64,000 nt of DNA from Chrysemys picta bellii (lineage: Eukaryota; Chordata; Testudines; Emydidae): contig NC_088809.1 of the NCBI RefSeq assembly GCF_011386835.1, forward strand, positions 25,365,067 to 25,429,066, given 5' to 3'. The notes below the pieces were generated by a model. The model saw nothing but the letters and a program-made list of their open reading frames with translations, did not search any database and was not told the origin of the DNA. The position numbers were made by a program, and so were the translations under genes. Positions 1 to 10,700 of this stretch are shown in pieces. Position 1 is the first letter of the stretch, and the number at the start of each line of letters is the position of its first letter.

Positions 1-314
1 GGATGAAGGGTTTGCTCTGGGGTTGGGTGAAGGGTAGAGGGCGAAGGTGAAGTTATGTAGGCCTCAGCCCGCCTGTCCCTCTGTGGTGTGAGGGGGGAGA
101 TGCTGCTGTCACACTCCAGTGCAATGGGGCCACGCTGGATGTTGGTAAGTAGCGTGTCAGGACAAAGCCTCAGGCCTCCATGGTGCAGGGTCATATTGGG
201 GGCAGGGCTTGGGTGGAGAACAGGCATGTGTGGGAAGGCCTGGGCCTGATCCTCCTCATGCTAATGAGGTACTTAGATACGTGTTCTTCTCTCTGGCCTC
301 CCTTCTGCTGCTAG

Positions 315-462
315 GCCGGACGGCTGCCCAGCAGCCCCTCATTGACACAGGATCGGTGCCCCTTGCGTTCCCTGTCCTCATCGTCACTCTTTGCCTTGTC
401 CTCACAGCACTCTGCATCTGCATGGGGCGGATCCAGCCTCTGGCGCAGAATGAAAGGTTTGG
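315..462 (+). CDS. candidate internal exon encoding one membrane span
   Basis: An open frame is bounded by a good acceptor (pyrimidine-rich tract ending CTGCTAG at 314) and a donor (GTAAGA at 463). It encodes a short polar stretch, then a hydrophobic run of about 20 residues (AFPVLIVTLCLVLTALCICM), then a basic and polar tail. This would suit the transmembrane exon of a type I membrane protein. The remaining exons would lie upstream of the window or are not recognisable. I do not recognise the family. It could equally be a chance ORF, since no second exon supports it. Confidence 0.25.
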
Positions 463-466
463 GTAA

Positions 467-1232
467 GAAAATAACTCACCCATTCTGACGGTGCTGCTGA
501 GCAGATGGGCGAGAAACCCGAACAGTCCGTCTGCCTGCTCCTGAGCACTGAGCTGCGATTTGTCCCTTTATAGCAGACCTGGCACCTCTGTCCTCACCCA
601 GTTTACCTCAGAACTTCAACTCCCAGCAAGGAAGATTTGCATGTGCAGAAGGAAATAGTCACTGCTTGTGTGTCTTGGGCGGTTTTATTACCCACAATAA
701 TATAAAATAGCCAGACAGTCCTCCCTCCTTCCTGAGAAATGCCAGATACTCCCAAGATAACAGAGCATTGAGCCAGGGATTTCTGTTATTGACACTGTCC
801 CAATTCAAAGCATTTCTGAAGAACTGTCCAGGCACCAGAGCAAATAAGGAAACATATGGAAAGCTCAAGCCAAACAGGATGGGAGGAACCTGGGCTCTGT
901 AAGACCTGCAAAGCAATGTCAATAACCCGATGGGCAAGGGCAGGTCGAGAGTCACTGCTTGTTACCACCTGTCGGCCGGTCAAGTGAAACGGGGAATGAG
1001 CGGTTGGGCTCAGTCCGGTTGCCAGGTGCCAGTAGCACAGAACCCATCCCCTGAGCTGGCACTAGCTGGGCCTGTGGGCTGCAGTCTCTGTGCAGAGCCA
1101 AGGACTGAACAGGCGCTAGTCTCTGGCCAACCTAGAGGTCGTCCCTCCAGCATTGATGCAGTGTGGCTGGCAGGTGGGGGAGAAGGGGACTTGGTGGGTC
1201 TTTGTGCTGTTTTTCCTTTTCTACACAGGAAC
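467..1232. other. no recognised feature
   Basis: Ordinary mixed-composition DNA. Short ORFs occur on both strands, but none has a recognisable motif or a convincing splice context. Confidence 0.4.
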
Positions 1233-1492
1233 ATGGCGCTATGGGTTCAAACTACAGCAAAGCAATTTAGCAGATTTACCTCAGGAAAAACTGCCGAGCT
1301 GTAAGAGCAGTAGGACAGTGGAACAGAGGTTTAGGGAGGCTGTGGAAGCTCCTTCACTGGAGGTTTCAAAAGGAGGCTGGAGCCACCTGTCTGGGATGGT
1401 TTAGACACAACAAATCCTGCATCTCGGCTGGGGGGTAGACTAGATGACCCTTGCAGTCCCTTCTAACCCTCTGGTTTTGTGATTTTAGGACT
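1233..1492 (+). mobile_element. CR1 LINE, 3' end fragment
   Basis: The last part of a CR1 ORF2 and the 3' UTR are visible: degraded coding for the terminal RT-side region, then the typical tail in which a GACTAGATGACC-type motif is followed by CTTCTAACCCT and a short 3' end. It is 5'-truncated, as most CR1 copies are, and is an old inactive copy. Confidence 0.7.
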
Positions 1493-1630
1493 GAAGGGAC
1501 TTCTAGGTCATGGAGTCCAGTCCCCACTGTCGCATGCAGTTCCCTCATACAGCCCTGATCATAAATTTATCACGCTCTGGCTTGAAATTAATTAGGTTGT
1601 TTGCTCCCATTGCTCCTATTGGGAGATTAA

Positions 1631-2175
1631 GTATCAGAGGGGTAGCCGTGTTAATCTGGATCTGTAAAAAGCGACAAAGAGTCCTGTTTCAGAGTAGCAG
1701 CCGTGTTAGTCTGTATCCGTAAAAAGAACAGGAGTACTTGTGGCACCTTAGAGACTAACAAATTTATTAGAGCATAAGCTTTCGTGGACTACAGCCCACT
1801 TCTATGGATGCATATAGAGTGGAATAAATATTGAGGAGATATATATACACACATACAGAGAGCATAAACAGGTGGGAGTTGTCTTTTTTTCTCTTACTTA
1901 ATTGGCCTCTCAGAGTTGGTAAGACAACTCCCACCTGTTTATGCTCTCTGTATGTGTGTATATATATCTCCTCAATATTTATTCCACTCTGTATGCATCC
2001 GAAGAAGTGGGCTGTAGTCCACGAAAGCTTATGCTCTAATAAATGTGTTAGTCTCTAAGGTGCCACAAGTACTCCTGTTCTTTTTAAAGAGTCCTGTGGC
2101 ACCTTACAGACTAACAGACGTATTGGAGCATAAACTTTCGTGGGTGAATACCCACTTCGTTAGAGGTTGTTCCCA
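1631..2175 (-). mobile_element. Penelope-like element terminal fragment, interrupted
   Basis: Two pieces of one PLE terminus, 1631-1687 and 2086-2175, read continuously if the intervening element is removed. The first piece carries the GTAGCCGTGTTA terminal motif. The second continues through GTGGCACCTTACAGACTAAC to a TTTCGTGGGTGAATACCCAC hairpin. It represents a different subfamily from the insert at 1688-2085. Confidence 0.7.
1688..2085. mobile_element. Penelope-like hairpin element (inverted terminal arms, no coding body)
   Basis: The PLE terminal sequence runs in minus orientation from 1688 to about 1882, then again in plus orientation from about 1883 to 2085, giving a near-perfect inverted repeat with a short spacer. 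The insert is flanked by a 12-bp target duplication, AAAGAGTCCTGT, at 1676-1687 and 2086-2097. Both arms carry the conserved hairpin that resembles a hammerhead ribozyme core (1771-1807 minus, 1999-2036 plus). No protein-coding segment remains. Confidence 0.8.
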
Positions 2176-2199
2176 AACCTCATTCCCAGCGCCAGGTGG

Positions 2200-2385
2200 G
2201 TCACCCACGTCCTTCCACGGTGTCCCCAGTGCCAAGCGGTTCACACTCACGTCCTTCCACAGTGTCCCAAGTGCCGGGCGGGTCACTCCCACATCCTTTC
2301 ATGGTGTCTTAAGTGCCATGCGGGTCACGTTCACGTTTTTCCACATTGTCCCCAGTGCCGGGTAGGTCATGCTCATGGGACATGT
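2200..2385. repeat. minisatellite, about 42-bp unit
   Basis: About four to five degenerate copies of a unit containing TCACGTCCTTCCAC and GTGTCCCCAGTGCC, with starts near 2207, 2248, 2290, 2331 and 2367. The period is a multiple of three, so the forward translation shows a 14-residue repeat, but this is a consequence of the tandem structure and not evidence of a gene. Confidence 0.75.
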
Positions 2386-2819
2386 GTCCCCTCTTCGCCT
2401 TCCAAAGGCAGAAATATCCTGGAAACCTCCCACGGCTGATAAGAATGCTACAGGCTCTTTGTGCTGTTAGAACTGATACAGTTACATATGCTCCCTGATG
2501 CTGCACAAAGGGAGAGCATGGCACCTCACTGCCGTCCTGCTCCCCTCCCTGGGATCATTGCCTGGCACAGGCTAGCACCAGAGAGGGTGCATGGGACAGC
2601 AAAGAGTTGACAAGGGCTCTGTGATAGGAGCTATCACTAGTCAGCTGACATGCACTACTGGGACTAGGAGGATTGGGGCTCAGATTCTCCCATGAACACT
2701 TCAGCCAACTCTTAACTAAGTGTCATTCAGACACTGAATCCACATTGCTGAGCTACTTGACTTCACCAGGTACCTTTGCTAACTTGAGATCTGGGGTTCG
2801 CATGCAGTGTGTGGGGGTT

Positions 2820-4460
2820 TGTGTGAGGGGTTCGGTCAAAGAGACCCCCCTTGGGACTGTCATCTGATGTGCTGAGATTACCTCTGAGCCCGTTTCCCCT
2901 GCCATTTGGGACTTCAGAATCCTGTCTTGTTGAGCCAGACACTCCAGTCTCTTGCAACACAGACCCAGGGTCTGAACCACGCCCCCAAAGCTGCAGCCTT
3001 TAACCCAAAACTGCTCAGCAGGTCACCTATCTCCAGCACCCAGACACCCAGTTCTCAATGGGATCCAAGCCCCAAATAAATCCGTTTTACTCTGTATAAA
3101 GCTTATACAGGGTAAACTCATAAATTGTCCACCCTCTATATCACTGACGGAGAGATATGCACAGCTGTTTGCTCCCTCAGGTATTAATACATATTCTGAG
3201 TTTATTGTGGAAGCAGAGCAAGGCCTGACAGGGATTGGAAAGGAATTTCAAATGCAAACAGTCTTTGTTAGCAAAAGTCAGGCTAACTGTAACCCTAATA
3301 ACGCGAGATTTGTAGAAGTGAGGATTGCGTGAGGCGAGTGGGAAAGAACTGTGTGAGAAGTTGTTGCGACCTTGTGTAGATAATGTGTAGATAATATGGA
3401 ATGTAGACTAGAGTCTAAATAAGTGAGAAACATAAGATATCAGGATGACCTATGTATAAACAAAATGCAGCTGTTGCTTATTATTGTCTGTAACAAAAGG
3501 TATAAATGCTTGCTGTAATTGTTTACCTGTAGAGAGACCTGCCTAGGAGGGGGAGACCCTGTGTCCTAGTGCACTCTCTCCCTCTACGCAATTGCTTGAG
3601 AAAATAAAGTATCTGACTTTGCTGCACCCAACCAAAGAGTGAGAACTGTGTTTTTCTCCGACATTATCAATAAACAAAATTGATTTTATTAAGTATAAAA
3701 AGTAGGATTTAAGTGGTTCCAAGTAATAACAGACAGAACAAAGTAAGTTTCCAGGCAAAATAAAACAAAACATGCAACTCTAAGCCTCATACATTAAGAA
3801 ACTGAATACAGGTAAATCTCACCCTTAGAGATGTTCCAATATGCTTCTTTCACAGACTAGACTCCTTCCTAGTCTGGACCCAATCATTTCCCCTGGTACA
3901 GTTCTTGTTAGCTTCAGCTCAGGTGGTAACTCCGGGGATTTCTCATGACAGGCAGCCCCCTTTGTTCTGTTCCACTCCCTTATATATCTTTGGCACAAGG
4001 CGGGAATCCTTTGTCTCTCTCTGGGTTCCCACCCCTCCTTCCAAATGGAAAAGCATCAGGTTCAAGATGGATTCCAGTACAGGTGACATGATCACATGTC
4101 ACTGTAAGACTTCATTACCCACTTGCTGGCAGCCACATATACAGGAAGGCTTACAAGTAAACCGAGTCATTTACAACCAATTATCCTGGTTAATTGGAGC
4201 CATCAAGATTCTAAACCACCATTAATGGCCCACACTTTGCATAATTACAATAGGACCTCAGAGTTATATATCATATTTCTAGTTTCAGATACAAGAATGC
4301 TACATTTATACAAATAGGATGACCACACTCAGTAGATTACAAGCTTTGTAATGATACCTCACAAGAGACCTTTAGCACAAAGCATATTTCAGTTACATTA
4401 TATTTACACTCATTAGCATATTTCCATGAAACATATGGAGTGCAACGTCACAAAGGGTTT
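2820..4460. mobile_element. probable long LTR or other retroelement-derived repeat, split by a solo LTR
   Basis: The sequence from about 2820 to 3205 and from 3668 to about 4460 has uniform AT-rich character and resembles a repeat I associate with turtle genomes, ending with a GAGTGCAACGTCACA motif. Only one copy exists in this window, so the family assignment rests on recall and not on internal comparison. The element at 3206-3663 is inserted into it. Confidence 0.4.
3206..3663 (+). mobile_element. solo LTR of an endogenous retrovirus (458 bp)
   Basis: The block starts TGTGG and ends CCGACA, and is flanked by a perfect 4-bp direct repeat TTAT (3202-3205 and 3664-3667). Inside are a TATA-like GGTATAAATG near 3499 and an AATAAA poly(A) signal at 3603-3608, in the order expected for U3-R-U5. 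A 4-bp duplication is typical of gammaretrovirus-like (class I) elements. No internal viral genes are present, so it is a recombination remnant. Confidence 0.75.
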
Positions 4461-4642
4461 CTTTGGAAGGTAGTGAATAGCCTTTATTTACTGAATAGTA
4501 TTTATTTACTGGGCTGAGGTTTCCAAAGCTACTTAAGGATATGATTCCCTGGGAAAGCCCCACCTCAGTGCTGGCCAACAGGACAAGCGGGGCTGGGTGG
4601 GAGTGGTCACAGCAATGCCCCGCCCACGGGGCAGGAGGGAGC

Positions 4643-4650
4643 TATAAATA
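4643..4650 (+). promoter_or_regulatory. TATA box of the fibrinogen-related gene
   Basis: TATAAATA stands about 80 bp upstream of the ATG at 4726, which implies a transcription start near 4675 and a short 5' UTR. A GC-rich stretch with CCCGCCCACGGGGC just upstream could bind Sp/KLF-type factors (inference). Confidence 0.65.
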
Positions 4651-4725
4651 CTGGACCAAGCATCCCTCCAGCCAGCCTGCACCTGCAGCAGCTTCCAGCT
4701 CCACGCGTGTCCCTGCAGAGACGGC

Positions 4726-4729
4726 ATGG
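4726..4729 (+). CDS. FGL1-like gene, coding exon 1 (start codon only)
   Basis: The ATG at 4726 plus one base precede a consensus donor GTGAGT at 4730. I chose this start because the first base of the next codon joins exon 2 exactly in frame with a signal peptide, and because it sits the right distance from the TATA box. Confidence 0.75.
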
Positions 4730-7700
4730 GTGAGTCTGGGCTCTCGGAGCAGGACAGCAAATGTGCCACTCCACTCTCTGCACTGCTGTATGCACCTGCA
4801 TGTCCGAGAAAGCTGCTGTTTCCTCTCCTGCCACCTTGCTTTACTAGGGAGTCTCTGACCCCTGCTATTTCTGCTCCCAGTGCCGCAACCTCTCCCCAGA
4901 ACAACACTTCCCATGCCACAGCCTTTGAGTGCCTATGACAGCCGGTGCTCTTGAGGGGAGCTGGGGGAGTTGGGGGCATATTGCTTTATATCCTTGTACA
5001 TGAGTCTGGAGTGCCGGAGGGCCCGTTTGACAAAATCCAAATCAATCAGTAACTTGCTGTGTTTCCTGCCCTTCTAGGAAATAGCACAGTGGCATCAAAT
5101 GGGCAGTGCAGCGATTTAATTGCCTGCATTATGCCCCTTGCTGTGCATGTGCACGCTGCTCCGCCTCGGGGGTGGCCCTTCCTTCCAGGGAAGTCATGAA
5201 CGAGGAACCACCCCTCGCTGTATTGGCTTGTGCACTGAGTTGCCAGTACCACTAACGTCCATCAACCTTTCCTGGCCTAATGAATGGCTCAGAGTAGGTG
5301 AACAGGTACAAGTGTGTGAGAGCGAAAACTAACCAGAAACTCACACAAAATGGGTCTCTCCTAGGGAGGAGTCTAGCGCAGGCAATGCTGCACTACTAGA
5401 CAAACCATCCCTGCCTAGAAGGGACAGTCCCCGTTTGCGGTTTTCCCCACCCCAGTCCTAGGAAGCTCTCCTCTTCGTGCAGCCGGCTCCGCTAACTGTG
5501 GGAGAGCTCTCAGGTGCTGGCAGGAAGGCAGCGAGAAAGTGTCTGAGCCTGCTATGGTGAGATACATTCTCCTCTTCCTGGAGAGAGGCCCCAGCATCAA
5601 GGTTTTCCTGCAGTTTGGGACATATGGGAGCCACTGTGTTGTACACTCTTTATTTGTATTCACACAGAGAGCACTAAAACATGGAAATAGAAGCTCTGAA
5701 TTAAAATTAAACTGACAAGGAGGAGAACTCCACGGTAGCATTAAATACTAAGATACATGTGTTAGTAACTGCATTTAACAGTCAAAGGGAGAGAACACTT
5801 CAGCCAGCCTATAAACCAGGGGGCGGCAACCTTTCAGAAGTGGTGTGCCAAGTCTTCATTTATTCACTCTAATTTAAGTTTTTGCGTGCCAATAATACAT
5901 TTTAATGTTTTTAGAAGGTCTCTTTCTATAAGTCTATAATATATAACGAAACTATTGTTGCATGTAAAGTAAATAAGGTTTTTAAAATGTTTAAGAAGCT
6001 TCATTTAAAATTAAATTTAAATGCAGAGCCCCATGGACTCGTGGCCAGGACCACAGCAGCGTGAGTGCCACTGAAAATCAGCTCGCGTGCCCTGCTATAA
6101 ACCATAAAACCAAAGCAGCTGTCACTGTCCCTGTTAGAATGTTGGCGGTTCCTTGCAGGACATGGATGTGTGCGCAGTTATGCCAAGTGCCATGACTTCC
6201 CTGTTTGTGCCTCTGAAAACCAGCACCCCTAGTTCCAGTCCATGCAGCTGAGAGCCATGTCAATGCAGAAGAGCTACCCACCTGTAGGGCCTTGCAAACT
6301 CCCTCTACAGGCTCTGCTTGTAACCACTTCACTTGGTGAGGGAGGGTTGTTCCTGATGCTGTTCACTTTTGTTCTGGGTTAAGAATTTTTCGCTGTTGTT
6401 GGCTCTTGAAGCAATAATGTACCCTGTGGATTTGTCCAGTTGGTGAGTCTGGTGTGACTTTGCAGGAGCTGCTTCAGTTGTGATTCTCAGCTCCTTGAAG
6501 GGAGGGTTTGTATTTCTAGTGTCACTCCATCTCTTTCTTTTTTCAGCTGCCCAGCACCTCCTGCTCCTCACCTGCCTGCTGGCCCTGTCAGCCACCGTTC
6601 TCACCCTGGACATAGAAAACCTGAATATCTTCAATGGAACTTCAGATAAAATTCTGAACCTCAGCCCAGCGGATCCTGTGCCTGGTATGCAATTTATCTC
6701 TGCTGTCCTTAAACACTGCTCTTCTGAGGTCCTGGAGGCCCAGACCCTCCACACAGACAGAACATGAGCAAGAGGGACCAGGTGTTATTGTGTTAGAGAG
6801 GGACAAAGCAGTTCAGATCCAGTAAGAACCTCTACAGACCTTCATCCCAACTCAAACCAAACCCCAGCAGTTTGAGATTTGGAAATTCAGACCATTTCTT
6901 CATTCTGCATTCTCTGGCTTCAGCAAAAATTCCATGAGAGCGTTGTTCTCTATATTTCTGTCCCATCCAATACCAGGAAGTACCCCAAATCTTTGTGAAA
7001 GGAGCTGATCATTTCATGAGTCTTCAGCCCACTTTCAGAGAAACGATGCATAAGATACCCAACCAAAGTGCCCTGCCTTCTGTGGGTCACCCAGCACAAA
7101 TCATATTGAGGACCGGGCGTTAACTATGCCACAGCACGGTGAGGCTCTGCTGGGAACTTTCCCTTCTGGAACCTAACGTTAGGGCTACCTCTGAAGTGGT
7201 AGCACGGCAATCACCTGTCTACCTGGCACCCACCAGCCTGAGGGAACCAATTTTCAAATCTGCCTCTGGGATTTGGGTGCCCAATTCTCATTAAATTCAT
7301 GGGAACTGCTGCCCAAATCCCTGGGGGACCCTGCCAATCTCAGGCTCCAGACACAGCAGAGCAGGTGAGAAGAAAATTCTGACATTTTGAAAATTCCTTT
7401 TACCCCGAATGAGAATGAAAAGTCAGAATTTTAAATTTCCTGTAAACCCCCAAAGTCATAATATAAAACTAGGCAATGAAACGATGAGGTAGCCTAGGCT
7501 GGTAGCAATGTAATTACAGCATCTTCCGTGGCCACACCTTGCATCCTCCTGCCACCAAAGCAGTGACCACTAGACAGCCAGAGAACTTTTCGCTGTTTTG
7601 ATGACTTTCTCTGCCCTGTGCTGATTGGCCATTTGCTCCAACCCCGCCCTCACAATCTCTTCCCCTCAGCTTCACTCCACACCTGCCCCTCTGACCTCTG

Positions 7701-10700
7701 CTCCCCTGCCCAGGGCCCCTAATCCCTTTCCCTTCACGTCTCTTTCCATTAACTGAGCCCCTCTGAACTAAATTCACCCGCACAAAACTGTGGCACTACC
7801 ATGCTGTTTGCTGCCATCCCATTGCGCCCTCTGCTGGTGCTGGTGTGTTCTACACCTTCCCCCATGCTGTGTCTGGCAGGTCTATCTGGATAGTCAGCTC
7901 TTCGGGACAGGGACCATCCACTCTACTCTGTTTGTGTACGGTCCGTACCGTTTGGCTTGGACTGAGGCACTACGGCAATAATATAATTAATAAATCACTC
8001 CTGGTTCCAGCTCTCCAGACTCCTGCACGTGCACAATGGTGATGTCCGCCCACCTTCTGGCATGAATCACTGACCCCCAAACAACTCCACCAGATTCCCA
8101 CTCATTTCAGGAGCCAGTTCAAATAGCAACCTCCATATTTTTTAAATCCTCCATGAATTTACTCTTGATCCCATCCTAGAAATGTTCTCTCTTTATTTCC
8201 CTTCCAGCTCTCCCTTCTTCTCCACCAGTGCCCTGCTCCACCCTTCAGACAATCTTCTCACCATCACTGGTGGAAGAGCTTTCTTCTCTTCGCCGCCTGA
8301 GGCCTGGATCAGCCGCCCCATCACTGTAGCTCATCAGCTCTCCAGCCATTGCTTTTCTTCCCCCTTGAACTCTTCCCTTACCCAGCTTGCCGTTATTTAG
8401 CATTTGATTCTGTAAATTTGGAGGTAGAATTTGTCCCAAAGATGCTAAACAGGGAAAAGAAAGCCCTAGTGTTGGAATCACCCCGGTGGGAGGGTGGTCA
8501 CAATAAACATCAGTTTCTTCACCAGGCTATGAAATAGCAGCTGCTGCAGCTGTTCTCCGATTGTTTCATCTCTGTCTGTGTAGTGCACACTGTCCCAGAG
8601 AATGTCAACTCACAACAGGACACTCCTCTGAGCAGAAACTTCTTGTTTCGTGGTGCCTCTCCATGCACTAGTCTCTGCCATTCTTGGCACTGCCGACTGG
8701 CACTGATACCCTGATGCACTGAAACCATGTTCCTTCACACACTACCTTGCCACTGTACGTCCTGTTTGGGTCTCGCTGAGGATAAAAATGGCTGGTACAG
8801 TGGAGCCGGTTCCTGGATGCCTACTACACACTGGGTGCACAAATCACTCATAGCAAGGGAAGCAACAGCCTGGATATGAAGCAGTGCCAGCACCACTGAA
8901 GCAGAGAGTATGCCCTGGATTAGAGCTACCCTTGGCTAAGCGGGAGCTGAGGGTGGGAGCCTCAGACAGTTCCACGCAGGTTTATCTGATACGGCATCAC
9001 CTAAACTGTGAGGAGTCTCAAAGGATTTAGGAGAAAGATGAGAAGTAAAGAAGTGGCCGGAGTTATCTGAGCACAGTGATACTGTCCAGCAGATAAACCT
9101 CTTTCCTGGGGCTGGAATAGGGTCTGATATCTCTGCTCTGTTCTCGTCCATACAGTGCACAGTGCAGAACACAGCCGGGGGAAGCGGGCCAGTGAAACCC
9201 GACCACCAGCAGGACGTGGTAAGTATCTCACTGTGGAATAGCTGTCTGCTCAGTGCACCTCCTGCTAGCTGAGAGCCCAGAAGAACTGGAGATAGCTCTA
9301 TTCAGCTAGCGTCAGGCTTCAAAAGGCTGGCAGAGGGCAGGACACGCCATAAGTAACAAAAAATGAACATAAGTTCCTGGAGGATAAGTCCATCAATGGC
9401 TATTAGCCAGGATAGGCAGGGATGGTGTCCCTAGCCTCTGTTTGCCAGAAGCTGGGAATGGGCGATAGGGATGGATCACTTGATGATTGCCTGTTCTGTT
9501 CATTCCCTCTGAAGCATCTGGCATTAGCCAGTCGGAAGACAGGATACTGGGCTAAATGGACCTTTGGTCTGACCCAGCATGGCCGTTCTTATGTGACAGT
9601 CAAAGTGAATAGTTTGCATAGGGTTACCATACGTCCTCTTTTTCCCGGACATGTCCGGCTTTTCGGCACTCAAACCCCCGTCTGGGGGGAATTGCCAAAA
9701 AGCCGAACATGTCTGGGAAAATGGCGGCTCTGCTCCGCCCCTGACTCTTCGGCTCTGTTTAAGAGCCGAGCTGCCCGAGGGCTATGGGCTTCAGGAATCC
9801 CCCTTGCCTCCGGACCCCAGCCGCTGGCCGGGCACTTGCCCTCCCGGGCTCCGGCGGCGCAGGGTCCGGAGGCATGGGGGCTGCCCGAAGCCGGTAGCGC
9901 TGGGGCAGCTCGGCTCTTAAACAGAGCCGAAGAGTCAGGGGAGGAGCAGAGCCTCCGGCCGCGGGGGCGGAGTTAGGACGGGGAAGGGGCGGAGTTGGGG
10001 CGGGGCTAGGGTGGGGAAATGGGCAGGGCCAGGGCCCGTGGAGGGTCCTCTTTTTTTATTTATTAGATATGGTAACCCTGAGTTTGCAAATTCATTGGCT
10101 GAAAGCATCTGACATGTACTTGCAAACTACAAAACCATGAACAGAACACAGGGATGGTTTGTGAATTATCTACTAACCAAAAGGGGCTAAATTAATAATA
10201 GGATTGATAATGAATACTTCACCAGCCCGGAGAAAAAGTAATAGGAGAGAGAAAAGACAAAGCACAGAAATAAGAAACGGAAGTACTCGTGGCACCTTAG
10301 AGACTAAGAAATTTATTTGAGCATAAGCTTTCGTGGGCTACAGCCCACTTCTTCGGATGCATAGAATGGAACATATATTGAGGAGATATATGTACACACA
10401 CATACAGAGAGCATAGACAGGTGGGAGTTGTCTTACCAACTCTGAGAGGCCAATTAAGTAAGAGAAAAAAAACTTTTGAAGTGATAATCAATATAGCCCA
10501 GTACAGACAGGTTGATAAGAAGTGTGAGAGTACTTACATGGGGAGATAGATTCAATGTTTGTAATGGCTCAGCCATTCCCAGTCTTTATTCAAACCTAAA
10601 TTGATTGTGTCTAATTTGCATATCAATTCGAGTTCAGCAGTTTCTCGTTGGAGTCTGTTTTTGAAGCTTTTCTGTTGTAAAATAGCCACCCGCAGGTCTG

